DNA of 64,000 bases from Pseudomonas sp. (GCF_030690725.1 NZ_JAUYGD010000071.1:1-64000); one strand, 5' to 3'. Counted from the stretch's first letter, positions 51,201 through 59,775 are shown. Numbers and translations are program-made. The notes: generated by a model from the letters alone, not told the origin.

Positions 51201-53653
51201 TGCTGGCCGCCGACAAAGCCATGGCAACGCAATACGGCGTCAGCGACAGCAGCCAGTTTGTCCAGGCCTTAGAAAGCGTCGCGCACACTGCCAACGATTC
51301 CCCTGTGCTGCGCCTATGGCTGCAAAGGCTGGAAGGCGCCAGCGACGCCGCCCGGCAAAGCAAAGACGCCGCCCGTGCTGCCGAAGTATTTGCCGCCCTG
51401 GAAACCCAACTGCTGAGCACCTTAGGCCCGGTCAACCTTAGCCTTAACGCGTTGGGCGAGTTTCTGCGCGACCTGCAAGAAGACCTGGAAGACCTCCCCG
51501 ACTGCGTACCGCTGCTGCGTGAGCTGCACAGCAGTGACGCTGCCTACGTGGCCGCCCTGCAGCACCACAAACTCAGCCTGCTGGAACTGGAAGCGCTAAT
51601 CGCTAGCGAAGCCTTGGCGCGGCTGTATCGTAACGACCCTGAGCTGGCCAAGTTCGACGAACGCGAACTGACAACCGCCGTCAGCCAAGTCAGCAGCGCC
51701 GAGCGCGACATTCTGCAACTGAACGCCAAGGTGATCGACGCCACCCTGCACCGCAACTTCTTGGAGCGGGTGAAGAAGTCTGCTCTGTCCGCCACCCAGC
51801 TCGATGACGAGGGCAAGCTCTTCAAAAAGAGTTACGCCAAAGGCCGTCGCGAGCTGGAGCACGAGTTCGGCAAAAGCATGCGTTACCGCGCTATCCGCGA
51901 ACTGGCCAGTGGCGACACCGGGCTGGTGATCAATGACCTCAAACCAATCTGGCTAATGAGCCCCTTATCGGTTTCGGACACCCTGCCCCTGCAGCCGGAT
52001 TTGTTCGATGTGGTGATCTTTGACGAAGCCAGCCAGATCCCCAGCGAAGAAGCCATTCCGGCCCTGAGCCGCGCCCAGCAAGTGGTAGTGGTGGGCGATG
52101 AAATGCAGCTGCCCCCATCGAGCTTTTTCGCCACCAGCGGTAATGAGGAAGATGACCAGGTACTGGCTACCGAAGACGGTGAATTGGTGGCCATCAACTT
52201 GGACGCTGACAGCCTACTCAGCCAGGCCGCGCGCAACCTGCCAGCCACTCTGCTGGCTTGGCACTACCGCAGCCGCCACGAGGCGCTGATCAGCTTTTCC
52301 AACGCGGCATTTTATGACGGCCGCCTGATCACCATTCCCGACCGGCAAATCAATCAGCGCGCAGACAGCCCTGCCGCCCTCGATGCCAATGACCCGCAGG
52401 CGCCGCAACACGCCAGCGACGCCCTGCTGGCCAGCCCGATCAGCTTTATCAAAGTCGCTAACGGCGTCTACGAAAACCGCTGCAACCTTGCCGAAGCCCG
52501 GGTGATCGCCGGCACCCTGCGCGAACTACTCAACCGTGAAACCGGATTAAGTATCGGTATCGTCGCCTTTTCCGAAGCCCAGCAAACCGAAATTGAAACC
52601 GCCTTGGAAAGCCTGGCCGCCGAAGATCCGCAATTCGCCACGCTGCTGGAGCGCGAATACCTGCGTGAAGACAACGGCCAGTTCAACGGCCTGTTTGTGA
52701 AAAACCTGGAAAACGTCCAAGGCGATGAGCGCGACATCATCTTGCTGAGCATCTGTTACGCCCCCGGCCCCACCGGAAAAATGCTGATGAATTTCGGTCC
52801 TATCAACCAACGGGGCGGCGAAAAACGCCTGAACGTAATTTTTAGCCGCGCCCGTCAGCGCATGGCCATCGTCACCAGCATTCACGCCGACGCCATCACC
52901 AACACCCATAACGACGGTGCTTCGGCGCTGAAAGCCTTCCTACAATTCGCCGAAGCCAGCTCTCGCGGTGACAGCGCGCGCGCCCAAAGCATCCTCAGCA
53001 CCCTCAACCCCGGAGCACAGCGCTCATTCACCACCGCCGCACCCTACGACGCCCTGCGCGCGGCCCTGGCCAGCGCCCTGCGTGCAAAAGGTCATGTGGT
53101 GCATGAACACGTCGGTAGCTCGCAATTTCGCTGCGACTTGGCCATCGTCGACGAAGCCGCTAGCGCCTACCGGCTCGGCATTCAACTGGACAGCAGCCGC
53201 GACGGCAGCCCCGTCGAAGTGCGCGACCGCTACGTCTTCCAACCCACCGTACTGCGCAGCTTTGGCTGGAAAGTCATCGATGTGCCCGGTAAACAATGGC
53301 TCGCCGACCCCGCCGGCCTGCTCGCTCGCATCGAAGCCGTCCTGCACGATGACAGCCCGGCGGTGGTTGAGCCGGAAGCGGTGCTGGAGGATGTCACCGA
53401 CGTCCGCATCCCCGAACCCGAGGTATCCCCCGTTGCCACCGACCTGCAGGAGTTCCGCTTTGAACAAGGTGGCTCGGCCAAATTCTGGAGGATCGGAGTG
53501 GCAGGCGATGAGCTCACCGTGACCTTCGGGCGCATGGGCAGCAAAGGGCAGACTTTGATCAAAAATTTCGACAGCAACGCAAAAGCCGAACGTGAAGCCC
53601 GCAAGCTGATCGACGAGAAAGTTCGCAAGGGGTACGTGGAGTGGTCGGAGTAG
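48215..53653 (+). CDS. Giant DUF4011 / SF1 helicase / Vsr-like / WGR protein with pseudokinase-like N terminus
   Basis: An 1812-residue protein. Residues about 25-230 look like the C-lobe of a protein kinase without its catalytic motifs. A DUF4011 domain follows (RDRLFDLSRRNRLLHF, about 250-450). An SF1 helicase core has Walker A GPPGTGKS (640-647), Walker B DEAS (1270-1273), motif III GDEMQLPP (1294-1301) and motif VI-like RLNVIFSRARQRM (1538-1550), with a long helical insertion at about 690-1220. Next comes a Vsr/MTES_1575-like nuclease fold (CDLAIVDE...GIQLDSS, about 1620-1700) and a C-terminal WGR domain (FRFEQGG...VTFGRMGSKGQ, about 1747-1811). DUF4011-helicase-Vsr proteins were reported as anti-phage (Hhe). 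It is coupled to the M48 peptidase gene by an ATGA overlap, with its own GGAGG. Confidence 0.88.
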   Translation: MNDLSPTQTFAQLLAAQPDTPRPIDDVLFLMLPLLRQVAQLHAYDLVAPLDASSVVQGPNGALQLRAPGGQAASQASARLRAVQPAQGSALNIIGEVRVTRDSERGVAVDNLQVQDDPLTPIEKPVFVPGFTSWELLIGHHDQISDIFQLGQMMACLSLGLNFKDAEDVHQFADHRRNLFLLAARLNPVLASVIVEMTELNRHQRATDLPSIIQRLEHWRDQPAGLDVERVLADAKGPGSRRAAVLEHLRDRLFDLSRRNRLLHFRPTQANVNLTIASVPLVMHVESIQANELCTWGGSFAEQVLSGKPLSLHKWLRFDDQPYLPASLDKLIQETRRDRSEFGFSNLRLVVAFMRWHNLKETPEERILSPLLWLPVELVKKKGVRDQYVLQCDESQAEFNPVLRHQLRQLYDIQLPETIDLSNTSLAEVHADITRQIRQTEPGVEVRLQSKPAIELIHQKAVQRLQQFQRKRGYQRTSAIAGRPDFSYERDDYRPLGLALFHKWVWPTASPLRGAVGALPDASLNQRHAVAEENSKQSKTYHLPEDQGHQYAWDIDLTQVTLANFNYKKMSLVRDYAQLIDEPAANAGFDRMFSIEPREVEVDVPPAIPLPEQWNVVPGDATQNAAVSLARTGRNFIIQGPPGTGKSQTITNLIADYAGQGLRVLFVCEKRAALDVVFHRLQQSGLDELCCLIHDSQTDKKAFVSNLRECYEAWVAKPQVWDASMARRTQALQRMSTHLQKIERFDQAMEAVPAALASSVRQLVQRLIELPAPTHEVGAEVRERLPSWAAWQAKRELSERLYAMLRERFGVAYFAAHPFSRLSAQVLNSEQVYGQVKAFISEATKLLEALEASLEQPTSLLTGDTSVADGQTLSRAVRHVLDFNLAAHLDLLDEHSSAARALAEQRKVLNSLNQQYQDSLQGTLNWRDKLSPQDTLAAQELDAKLGDSVLRWFNPSWWRLRGEMRKRYDFSKHAVQPQHRSLLQSLAAEHAAQAALLAADKAMATQYGVSDSSQFVQALESVAHTANDSPVLRLWLQRLEGASDAARQSKDAARAAEVFAALETQLLSTLGPVNLSLNALGEFLRDLQEDLEDLPDCVPLLRELHSSDAAYVAALQHHKLSLLELEALIASEALARLYRNDPELAKFDERELTTAVSQVSSAERDILQLNAKVIDATLHRNFLERVKKSALSATQLDDEGKLFKKSYAKGRRELEHEFGKSMRYRAIRELASGDTGLVINDLKPIWLMSPLSVSDTLPLQPDLFDVVIFDEASQIPSEEAIPALSRAQQVVVVGDEMQLPPSSFFATSGNEEDDQVLATEDGELVAINLDADSLLSQAARNLPATLLAWHYRSRHEALISFSNAAFYDGRLITIPDRQINQRADSPAALDANDPQAPQHASDALLASPISFIKVANGVYENRCNLAEARVIAGTLRELLNRETGLSIGIVAFSEAQQTEIETALESLAAEDPQFATLLEREYLREDNGQFNGLFVKNLENVQGDERDIILLSICYAPGPTGKMLMNFGPINQRGGEKRLNVIFSRARQRMAIVTSIHADAITNTHNDGASALKAFLQFAEASSRGDSARAQSILSTLNPGAQRSFTTAAPYDALRAALASALRAKGHVVHEHVGSSQFRCDLAIVDEAASAYRLGIQLDSSRDGSPVEVRDRYVFQPTVLRSFGWKVIDVPGKQWLADPAGLLARIEAVLHDDSPAVVEPEAVLEDVTDVRIPEPEVSPVATDLQEFRFEQGGSAKFWRIGVAGDELTVTFGRMGSKGQTLIKNFDSNAKAEREARKLIDEKVRKGYVEWSE

Positions 53654-53765
53654 AGCCGGAGGGGGCTGCGACGCAATAAACTGAGGCTAAGTAGCACCGA
53701 ATAGAGACCAACTTATCTGCTAAACCATCGGCCGAAAGCGCCGCCTGCCCCTGCAAACCTCCACC

Positions 53766-54647
53766 TCACCCCTGATGCAGCGCCCGGTAATGACTGGGTG
53801 CCATACCCACCACCTTGCGAAACAGCCGCGAGAAGTAATAAACATCTTCATAGCCCAGTTGCTCGGCCACTTGACGGATGCCCTGCTCGCCCTCGTCGAG
53901 TAGGCGGCAGGCGTGGGCCATTTTCAGTTGGATAAAGTCCTGAATCGGCGCATGCCCGGTCAGGGCGCGGTAGGTTTTGGCGAAGTGAAAGCGCGACAGT
54001 TTGAACTGCGCAGCCAGCTCATCGAGGTTTAGCGAGTCATGCAGATGGGCACGCATCACCGCCTGCACTGCGTCCACATCCAGCACCCGTCCGGACTTCA
54101 AGGTGGTGCGCGCCGGCAGCACGGCCAGGGAGGTGAGCAGTACCTGCAACTGGTGCGCGGCATGAACGAAGTGCGCCAGGTTCAAGCCCTGTTTGCGCAG
54201 GTTAAGCAGCGCATCGAACTCGGCCAGCAGGCGCGGCTGCACGCCGATACGCCATAGCGGCCCCTTGCCCAGGGGCTTGAGAAAGTCCGCTACCAGCTCG
54301 CCATCAAAATGCACCCAGTACAGCGTCCAGGGCTTGTCCACGTCCGCGCCATAGGCGTGCATCACGCCTTTCGGCAACAGCAGCAGATCGCCACCACTGA
54401 CAGCTAATCGTCCATCCACTGTCTCCAGCCAGCCCTGCCCGGCGCGGCAGTAGATCAGCAGATGATCCTCCGGTTGCGGGCGATGCATGCGGTGCCCCTG
54501 GGCCTCGGGGTAGTACCCCAGGGCCAGGGGATAACAGCCCTGCCCCAGGGGATGCTTTGCCAGCAGGCGGCGCAGCCTGGGCGGCGTGATAAAGCGCACG
54601 CCATTGGCCGGCAGTGGCCAGTTGGATGTATCGACAAAAGTGCGCAT
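53766..54647 (-). CDS. mmsR: AraC-family regulator MmsR-like
   Basis: A 293-residue regulator with an N-terminal arabinose-binding-like cupin (DHLLIYCRAGQGWLETVDG; LLLLPKGVMHAYGAD) and two C-terminal HTH motifs (LNLDELAAQFKLSRFHFAKTY; GIRQVAEQLGYEDVYYFSRLF). It is divergent from mmsA, which MmsR activates in P. aeruginosa in response to valine-derived signals. ATG 54647 (MRTFVDTSNWPLP) is chosen; the extension to 54710 runs through the palindrome. Confidence 0.88.
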   Translation of the reverse strand: MRTFVDTSNWPLPANGVRFITPPRLRRLLAKHPLGQGCYPLALGYYPEAQGHRMHRPQPEDHLLIYCRAGQGWLETVDGRLAVSGGDLLLLPKGVMHAYGADVDKPWTLYWVHFDGELVADFLKPLGKGPLWRIGVQPRLLAEFDALLNLRKQGLNLAHFVHAAHQLQVLLTSLAVLPARTTLKSGRVLDVDAVQAVMRAHLHDSLNLDELAAQFKLSRFHFAKTYRALTGHAPIQDFIQLKMAHACRLLDEGEQGIRQVAEQLGYEDVYYFSRLFRKVVGMAPSHYRALHQG

Positions 54648-54662
54648 TGGGGTACTCAAGTA

Positions 54663-54707
54663 GCCCGGATGCAATCCGGGAGAAATGCTCCCGGATTGCA
54701 TCCGGGC
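54663..54707. repeat. Perfect palindrome (20-bp arms, 5-nt loop) in the mmsR-mmsA region
   Basis: Arm GCCCGGATGCAATCCGGGAG (54663-54682) is the exact complement of 54688-54707 around AAATG. It lies 16 bp upstream of the mmsR start and 126 bp from mmsA. It is longer than a typical regulator site and looks like a mobile palindromic repeat that landed in a promoter region. Confidence 0.88.
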
Positions 54708-54832
54708 CACAGATTAAATCCCAAGATAGTCCATCCGCAGGCCAAGATCGTCAATCCACAAAGCCGAGCAAGGCAGCTATAACACTGACAAAACAACAAT
54801 CGAGCCCACCCTGAGGTTCGCCGGAGGAAAGC

Positions 54833-56326
54833 ATGGCCAAGGCAATCCCACAGTTGATCGACGGTGAATGGCGCGAAAGCCGCGCCCGCGAATTTATCGA
54901 AGTCACCGATCCAGCGACCCAGGAAGTTCTGGCGCTGGCACCCAAGGCCACCGCCGAGGAAATCGAAGCGGCGATTGCCAGTGCCAAGGCAGCCTTCCTC
55001 ACCTGGCGCGAAGTGCCTGTCTCCGACCGTGCGCGGGTTATGTTGCGCTACCAGCATCTGCTCAAGGAACACCACGATGAGCTGGCGGAAATTCTCGCAG
55101 GCGAAACCGGCAAGACCCTGGCCGACGCCAAGGGCGATGTCTGGCGCGGTATCGAGGTGGTCGAGCAGGCCTGCAATATCGCCAGCCTGATGATGGGCGA
55201 GACCATGGAGAACGTGGCCCGCGATATCGATACCGCCAGCTGGATTCAGCCGCTCGGCGTATGCGTCGGCGTCACCCCGTTCAACTTCCCGGCGATGATT
55301 CCGCTGTGGATGTTTCCCCTGGCCATCGCTGCCGGCAACACCTTTATTCTCAAGCCGTCGGAACAGGACCCGCTGACCCCCAACCGCCTGGCTGAGCTGT
55401 TTATCGAAGCCGGCGCGCCCAAGGGCGTATTGCAGGTGCTGCACGGCGCGCGCGAGGTGGTCGACAGCCTGCTCACCCATCCGGATATCCGTGCCATCTC
55501 CTTCGTCGGCTCGGTGCCGGTTGGCCAGCATATCTACCGTACCGGCACCGCTCACCTGAAGCGCGTGCAGGCTTTTGCCGGGGCGAAGAACCATATGGTG
55601 ATCATGCCCGACGCCAACAAGCAGCAGGTGCTGAGCAACCTGGTCGGCGCCAGTTGCGGCGCGGCCGGGCAACGTTGTATGGCGATCAGCGTGGCGGTAT
55701 TTGTCGGTGAATCGAAGCAGTGGATCGACGAGCTGCAGGCGCAGATGGCCGATCTGCAACCTGGTTACTGGACCGATGGCCACGCCGCCTTCGGCCCACT
55801 GATCAGCCAGCAGGCCAAGCAACGTGTGCTGCGCCTGATCGCCGAAGGTAAAGCGGAAGGCGCCGAATGCCTGCTGGATGGCTCGCACTGCGCGGTCGAA
55901 GGCTACCCCAACGGCAACTGGCTGGGTGCCACGCTGTTTCGCGGCGTGACCAGCAAGATGAGCCTGTACCGCGAGGAAATCTTCGGCCCGGTGCTGGTGT
56001 GCATGGAAGTCGATACGCTGGAAGAAGCCATCGAACTGGTCAACGCCAGCCCCTACGGCAACGGCACCTCGATCTTCACCCGCTCCGGCGGCGCAGCGCG
56101 GCATTACCAGCACGCAGTGGAAGTCGGCCAGGTCGGCATTAACGTACCGGTGCCGGTGCCACTGCCGTTCTTCTCCTTCACCGGCTGGAAGGGTTCGTTC
56201 TACGGCGACCTGCACGCCTACGGCAAACAGGGCGTGCGCTTCTTTACCGAAACCAAGACGGTCACCAGCCGCTGGTTCGATGAGGATTCGGTGTCCGGCG
56301 CAAATATGACCATTCAGTTGAAATGA
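54833..56326 (+). CDS. mmsA: Methylmalonate-semialdehyde dehydrogenase (acylating) MmsA
   Basis: A 497-residue aldehyde dehydrogenase that converts methylmalonate semialdehyde to propionyl-CoA with NAD+ and CoA at the end of valine degradation. Motifs are GVTPFNFPAMIPLWMFPLA, the SFVGSVPVG cofactor turn and the catalytic Cys in GAAGQRCMAIS. Strong GGAGG precedes the ATG. First gene of the mms cluster, divergent from mmsR. Confidence 0.95.
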   Translation: MAKAIPQLIDGEWRESRAREFIEVTDPATQEVLALAPKATAEEIEAAIASAKAAFLTWREVPVSDRARVMLRYQHLLKEHHDELAEILAGETGKTLADAKGDVWRGIEVVEQACNIASLMMGETMENVARDIDTASWIQPLGVCVGVTPFNFPAMIPLWMFPLAIAAGNTFILKPSEQDPLTPNRLAELFIEAGAPKGVLQVLHGAREVVDSLLTHPDIRAISFVGSVPVGQHIYRTGTAHLKRVQAFAGAKNHMVIMPDANKQQVLSNLVGASCGAAGQRCMAISVAVFVGESKQWIDELQAQMADLQPGYWTDGHAAFGPLISQQAKQRVLRLIAEGKAEGAECLLDGSHCAVEGYPNGNWLGATLFRGVTSKMSLYREEIFGPVLVCMEVDTLEEAIELVNASPYGNGTSIFTRSGGAARHYQHAVEVGQVGINVPVPVPLPFFSFTGWKGSFYGDLHAYGKQGVRFFTETKTVTSRWFDEDSVSGANMTIQLK

Positions 56327-56427
56327 GAACAGTGTCGGCCTTGTTAGACCAATAGACGATCTCAACAATTAGTCCAATGGCGTAAAAAGTTCTCCGAGTT
56401 CCAACAACAAGAACAAGGAAAACTGCC

Positions 56428-57675
56428 ATGCAACGCTTGACCACCGCCCTGGCCCTCTGGGCCGGGCTTACTGCCTGTGCACAGGCGGCTGAGTCGATTA
56501 CCCTCGGCCTCAACTACCCACGCACCGGCCCGTATAAGGAAGAAGGATTGGCACAGATGCGCGGAGCCTTGCTGGCCATCGACGAGCTCAACGCCCAGGG
56601 CGGTGTGCTCGGGCGTCCGCTGCGTCTGTCCAGCAAGGACACCGCCTCGCGTCCGGCCAAGGCGGTGAAGAACGTCGACAAGCTGGCCAGCGAAGGCGCG
56701 GCCATGCTGTTTGGCGGCTCATCCAGCGCGGTGGCCATCGCCTCCGGCAAGCGTGCGGCGCAGCATGGGCTGCTGTATTTCGGCACCCTTACCTACTCCA
56801 ACGACACCACCGGCAAGGACGGCCACCGCTATATGTTCCGCGAGTGCAACAACGCCTGGATGAGCGCGCGGGTGCTGGGCCAATACCTGAGCAAGAACCT
56901 GCCGAACAAGCGCTACTTCTACATCACCTCCGACTACACCTGGGGCCACACCACGGAAAGCTCATTGCGCCAGACCACCGGCAGCGAAGACAGCGGCCAG
57001 CATCCGGGGCTCAAGGTGAGCTTCCCCGGCGCGCGCCTTGCCGACTATCAGGATGCCCTGACCCAGGCCGCATCGAGCAATGCCGAAGTGCTGGCCCTGG
57101 TGCTGTTTGGTGAAGACCTGGTGCGCGCCATGCGCATCGCCAAGGATCTGGGCCTGACCGAGCGCATGCAGATCGTGGCGCCCAACCTGACCCAGAGCAT
57201 GGTCGAGCAAGGCGGCCCCGGGTTGATGGAAGGCGTGATCGGCACCGAACCCTGGACCTGGCGCGTACCGGCGCTGGAGAAATCTGTGCGCGGCGAAGCC
57301 TTCGTCAAGGATTTCAGCGAACGCTACGCGATGTACCCGTCCAGCTCTGCCGCGTCGGCCTACAGCATCGTCTATCAATGGGCCGACGCCGCCAAACGGG
57401 CGAACAGCCTGGACAGCGAAGCGCTGATCAAGGCCCTGGAAGGCCACAGCTATCAGCTGCTCAAGGATCAACAAACCTGGCGCACCCTCGACCACCAGAA
57501 CCTGCAGACGGTGTATGCCCTCAAAGTCTAAACCCGCGCCGAAGTGCTGAAAGACCCGCTCAAACAAGACTACTTTGAAATCGTCGATCGTCTCGACGCC
57601 ACCCAAGCGGCACCCAGCCTCGCCGAATGGCAGGCCGAACGACGCGCCGCCGGGCAACCCCTGACCCTGCAATGA
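56428..57675 (+). pseudogene. ABC transporter substrate-binding protein gene with in-frame TAA near its 3' end
   Basis: ATG 56428 opens a branched-chain-amide-type (Peripla_BP_6) binding protein: signal peptide ending AQAAES, ITLGLNYPRTGPYKEEGLAQ, AAMLFGGSSSAVAIASG. The frame stops at TAA 57529-57531 after YALKV (367 residues) but continues without shift for 47 more codons (TRAEVLKDPLKQDYFEIVDR...PSLAEWQAERRAAGQ...) to TGA 57673-57675. That continuation resembles the normal C terminus of the family and ends 6 bp before the next ATG, so the TAA looks like a recent nonsense mutation (for example AAA to TAA) or a sequencing error. The 367-residue product may be partly active. No permease or ATPase genes are nearby. 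Confidence 0.8.
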
Positions 57676-57681
57676 GGACTT

Positions 57682-58848
57682 ATGGATTTCGAACTCAGCG
57701 ATGAACAACGCCTGCTGATAGACAGCGCCCGCCAATTTGCCAGCCGTGAACTGGCCCCGCATGCCGCCGACTGGGACCGCGACCACCACTTCCCGGTGGA
57801 TGTGATCAAGCGCGCCGCCGAGCAGGGCTACCTGGCGCTGTATATCAAGGAAGACGACGGCGGGCTTGGCCTGTCCCGGCTGTCCGCCTCGCTGATTTTC
57901 GAACAGCTGTCGGCTGGCTGTATCGCCACCACAGCGTTTTTGACCATCCACAACATGGCCTCGTGGATGCTCGCCTCCTTCGCTGATCAGGCATTGAAAG
58001 ATGCCTGGCTGCCGCGCCTGGTCAGCGGCGAACTGCTCGCTTCCTACTGCCTCACCGAACCGGACGCCGGCTCCGACGCCGCGCACCTGCGTACCCGCGC
58101 CAAGCGTGATGGCGATGACTACGTACTGGATGGCAGCAAGTGCTTTATCTCCGGCGCCGGCTCCACCGATGTGCTGATCGTGATGGCGCGCACCGGCGAA
58201 GAAAGTGGTGCCAAGGGCGTCTCCTGCTTCCTGGTGCCGGCTGACGCCGAGGGCGTGAAGTACGGGCGCAATGAATTGAAGATGGGCTGGCGCGCCCAGC
58301 CGACGCGCACTATCACCTTCGAAGGCGTGCGTATTCCGGCGGGCAACCGCATCGGGCCTGAGGGCCAAGGCTTTGTTTATGCGATGAAGGGCCTGGATGG
58401 CGGGCGCATCAATATCGCCAGCTGCTCGCTGGGCGCTGCACAAGCGGCGCTGGAGCAGTCGCTGCGTTATGTGGAAGAACGCAAACAGTTCGGCAAGCCA
58501 CTGAGTGACTTCCAGTCCCTGCAATTCAAGCTGGCTGACATGCTCACTGATCTGACAGCCAGCCGGCAGATGGTGCGCCTGGCCGCACATAAGCTCGATC
58601 ACGCTCACAGCGAGGCCAGCCTGTATTGCGCCATGGCCAAGCGCTTTGCCACCGATCACTGCTTCACCCTGTGCAACGAGGCATTGCAGCTGCACGGCGG
58701 CTACGGTTACCTCAATGACTACCCGCTGGAGCGCTGGGTGCGCGACAGCCGCGTGCACCAGATACTCGAGGGCACCAACGAGATCATGCGAGTAATCATC
58801 GCCCGCCGCCTGCTGGATCAGGGCGGCATGCTGGATCGCCTGCTGTAA
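57682..58848 (+). CDS. Acyl-CoA dehydrogenase, probable isobutyryl-CoA dehydrogenase
   Basis: A 388-residue FAD enzyme. It has the N-terminal DFELSDEQRLLIDSARQF, flavin-binding CLTEPDAGSDAA, and the catalytic Glu in HQILEGTNEIMRVI near the C terminus. In the valine pathway this step oxidises isobutyryl-CoA to methacrylyl-CoA, which the next two genes process further. The substrate is inferred from the cluster. It begins 6 bp after the interrupted binding-protein frame. Confidence 0.88.
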   Translation: MDFELSDEQRLLIDSARQFASRELAPHAADWDRDHHFPVDVIKRAAEQGYLALYIKEDDGGLGLSRLSASLIFEQLSAGCIATTAFLTIHNMASWMLASFADQALKDAWLPRLVSGELLASYCLTEPDAGSDAAHLRTRAKRDGDDYVLDGSKCFISGAGSTDVLIVMARTGEESGAKGVSCFLVPADAEGVKYGRNELKMGWRAQPTRTITFEGVRIPAGNRIGPEGQGFVYAMKGLDGGRINIASCSLGAAQAALEQSLRYVEERKQFGKPLSDFQSLQFKLADMLTDLTASRQMVRLAAHKLDHAHSEASLYCAMAKRFATDHCFTLCNEALQLHGGYGYLNDYPLERWVRDSRVHQILEGTNEIMRVIIARRLLDQGGMLDRLL

Positions 58849-58856
58849 ACCTTTGC

Positions 58857-58906
58857 GTAGGGCGGGTGTAACCCGCCATTGGCCTGGCGGGTTACACCCG
58901 CCCTAC
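58857..58906. repeat. Long perfect palindromic element (22-bp arms, 6-nt loop)
   Basis: Arms 58857-58878 and 58885-58906 are exact complements opening GTAGGGCGGGTGTAACCCG. Compared with 44928 and 62186 the A-T pairs are replaced by G-C pairs on both arms, with pairing kept. It sits 8 bp after the acyl-CoA dehydrogenase stop. Confidence 0.9.
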
Positions 58907-58956
58907 ATGACTAAATCCTAAACAGGTCCTAAGTCATTGCAGAAACGAGGAACCCT

Positions 58957-59775
58957 ATGAGCAACGCCATCGAAGCCTACAACCCCGGCGTGTTTGATCT
59001 GACCCACAAGCTCACCGTAGAAAAGCACGGCCATACCGCGCTGATCACCATAAACCAGCCACCGGCCAATACCTGGGACCGCGACTCGCTGATCGGCCTC
59101 AAGCTGCTGGTTGAACACCTCAACCGTGACGATGACATCTACGCCCTGGTGATTACCGGCCAGGGCGGCAAGTTCTTCAGCGCCGGCGCCGACCTCAAGC
59201 TGTTCGCCGATGGCGACAAGGCCCGTGCCCGCGAGATGGCCCGGCGCTTCGGCGAAGCCTTCGAGGCGCTGCGCGATTTCCGTGGTGTATCGATTGCCGC
59301 GATCAACGGCTACGCCATGGGCGGCGGCCTGGAATGCGCCCTGGCCTGCGATATCCGCATCGCCGAACGCCAGGCGCAACTGGCCCTGCCGGAAGCCACG
59401 GTCGGCCTGCTGCCCTGCGCTGGCGGCACCCAGCATCTGAGCTGGCTGGTCGGTGAAGGCTGGGCCAAACGGATGATTCTCTGCGGCGAACGTATTGATG
59501 CGGAAACCGCCCTGCGCATCGGCCTGGTCGAGCAAGTAGTCGACAGCGGCGAAGCCCGTGGTCATGCCCTGCTGTTGGCGGCCAAGGTTGCGCGGCAAAG
59601 CCCGGTGGCGGTTCGCACCATCAAGCCGCTGATCCAGGGCGCCCGTGAGCGCAGCCCGAATACCTGGCTGAGTGAAGAGCGTGAGCGCTTTGTCGATCTA
59701 TTCGACGCCGACGACACCCGCGAAGGGGTCAACGCCTTCCTGGAAAAACGCGACCCGCAGTGGCGCAATAAATAA
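58957..59775 (+). CDS. Enoyl-CoA hydratase
   Basis: A 272-residue crotonase-fold enzyme. The oxyanion segment GKFFSAGADLKLF and INGYAMGGGLECALACD are intact, with the catalytic Glu in LPEATVGLLPCAGGTQ. It probably hydrates methacrylyl-CoA to 3-hydroxyisobutyryl-CoA in valine degradation. ATG follows AGGAA. The 108-bp gap upstream holds the palindrome at 58857. Confidence 0.9.
   Translation: MSNAIEAYNPGVFDLTHKLTVEKHGHTALITINQPPANTWDRDSLIGLKLLVEHLNRDDDIYALVITGQGGKFFSAGADLKLFADGDKARAREMARRFGEAFEALRDFRGVSIAAINGYAMGGGLECALACDIRIAERQAQLALPEATVGLLPCAGGTQHLSWLVGEGWAKRMILCGERIDAETALRIGLVEQVVDSGEARGHALLLAAKVARQSPVAVRTIKPLIQGARERSPNTWLSEERERFVDLFDADDTREGVNAFLEKRDPQWRNK

Noticed and set aside
46714..53765. 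Mobile element carrying the peptidase-helicase pair
   Set aside because: I found no integrase, transposase, attachment repeats or tRNA at either edge; only a difference from remembered PAO1 gene order suggests insertion.
54656..56368. 570-residue minus-strand frame opposite mmsA
   Set aside because: Antisense to an intact aldehyde dehydrogenase, begins and ends in unrelated intergenic DNA.
56962..58758. 598-residue minus-strand frame spanning the acyl-CoA dehydrogenase and binding protein
   Set aside because: Crosses two real genes on the other strand; no protein features.
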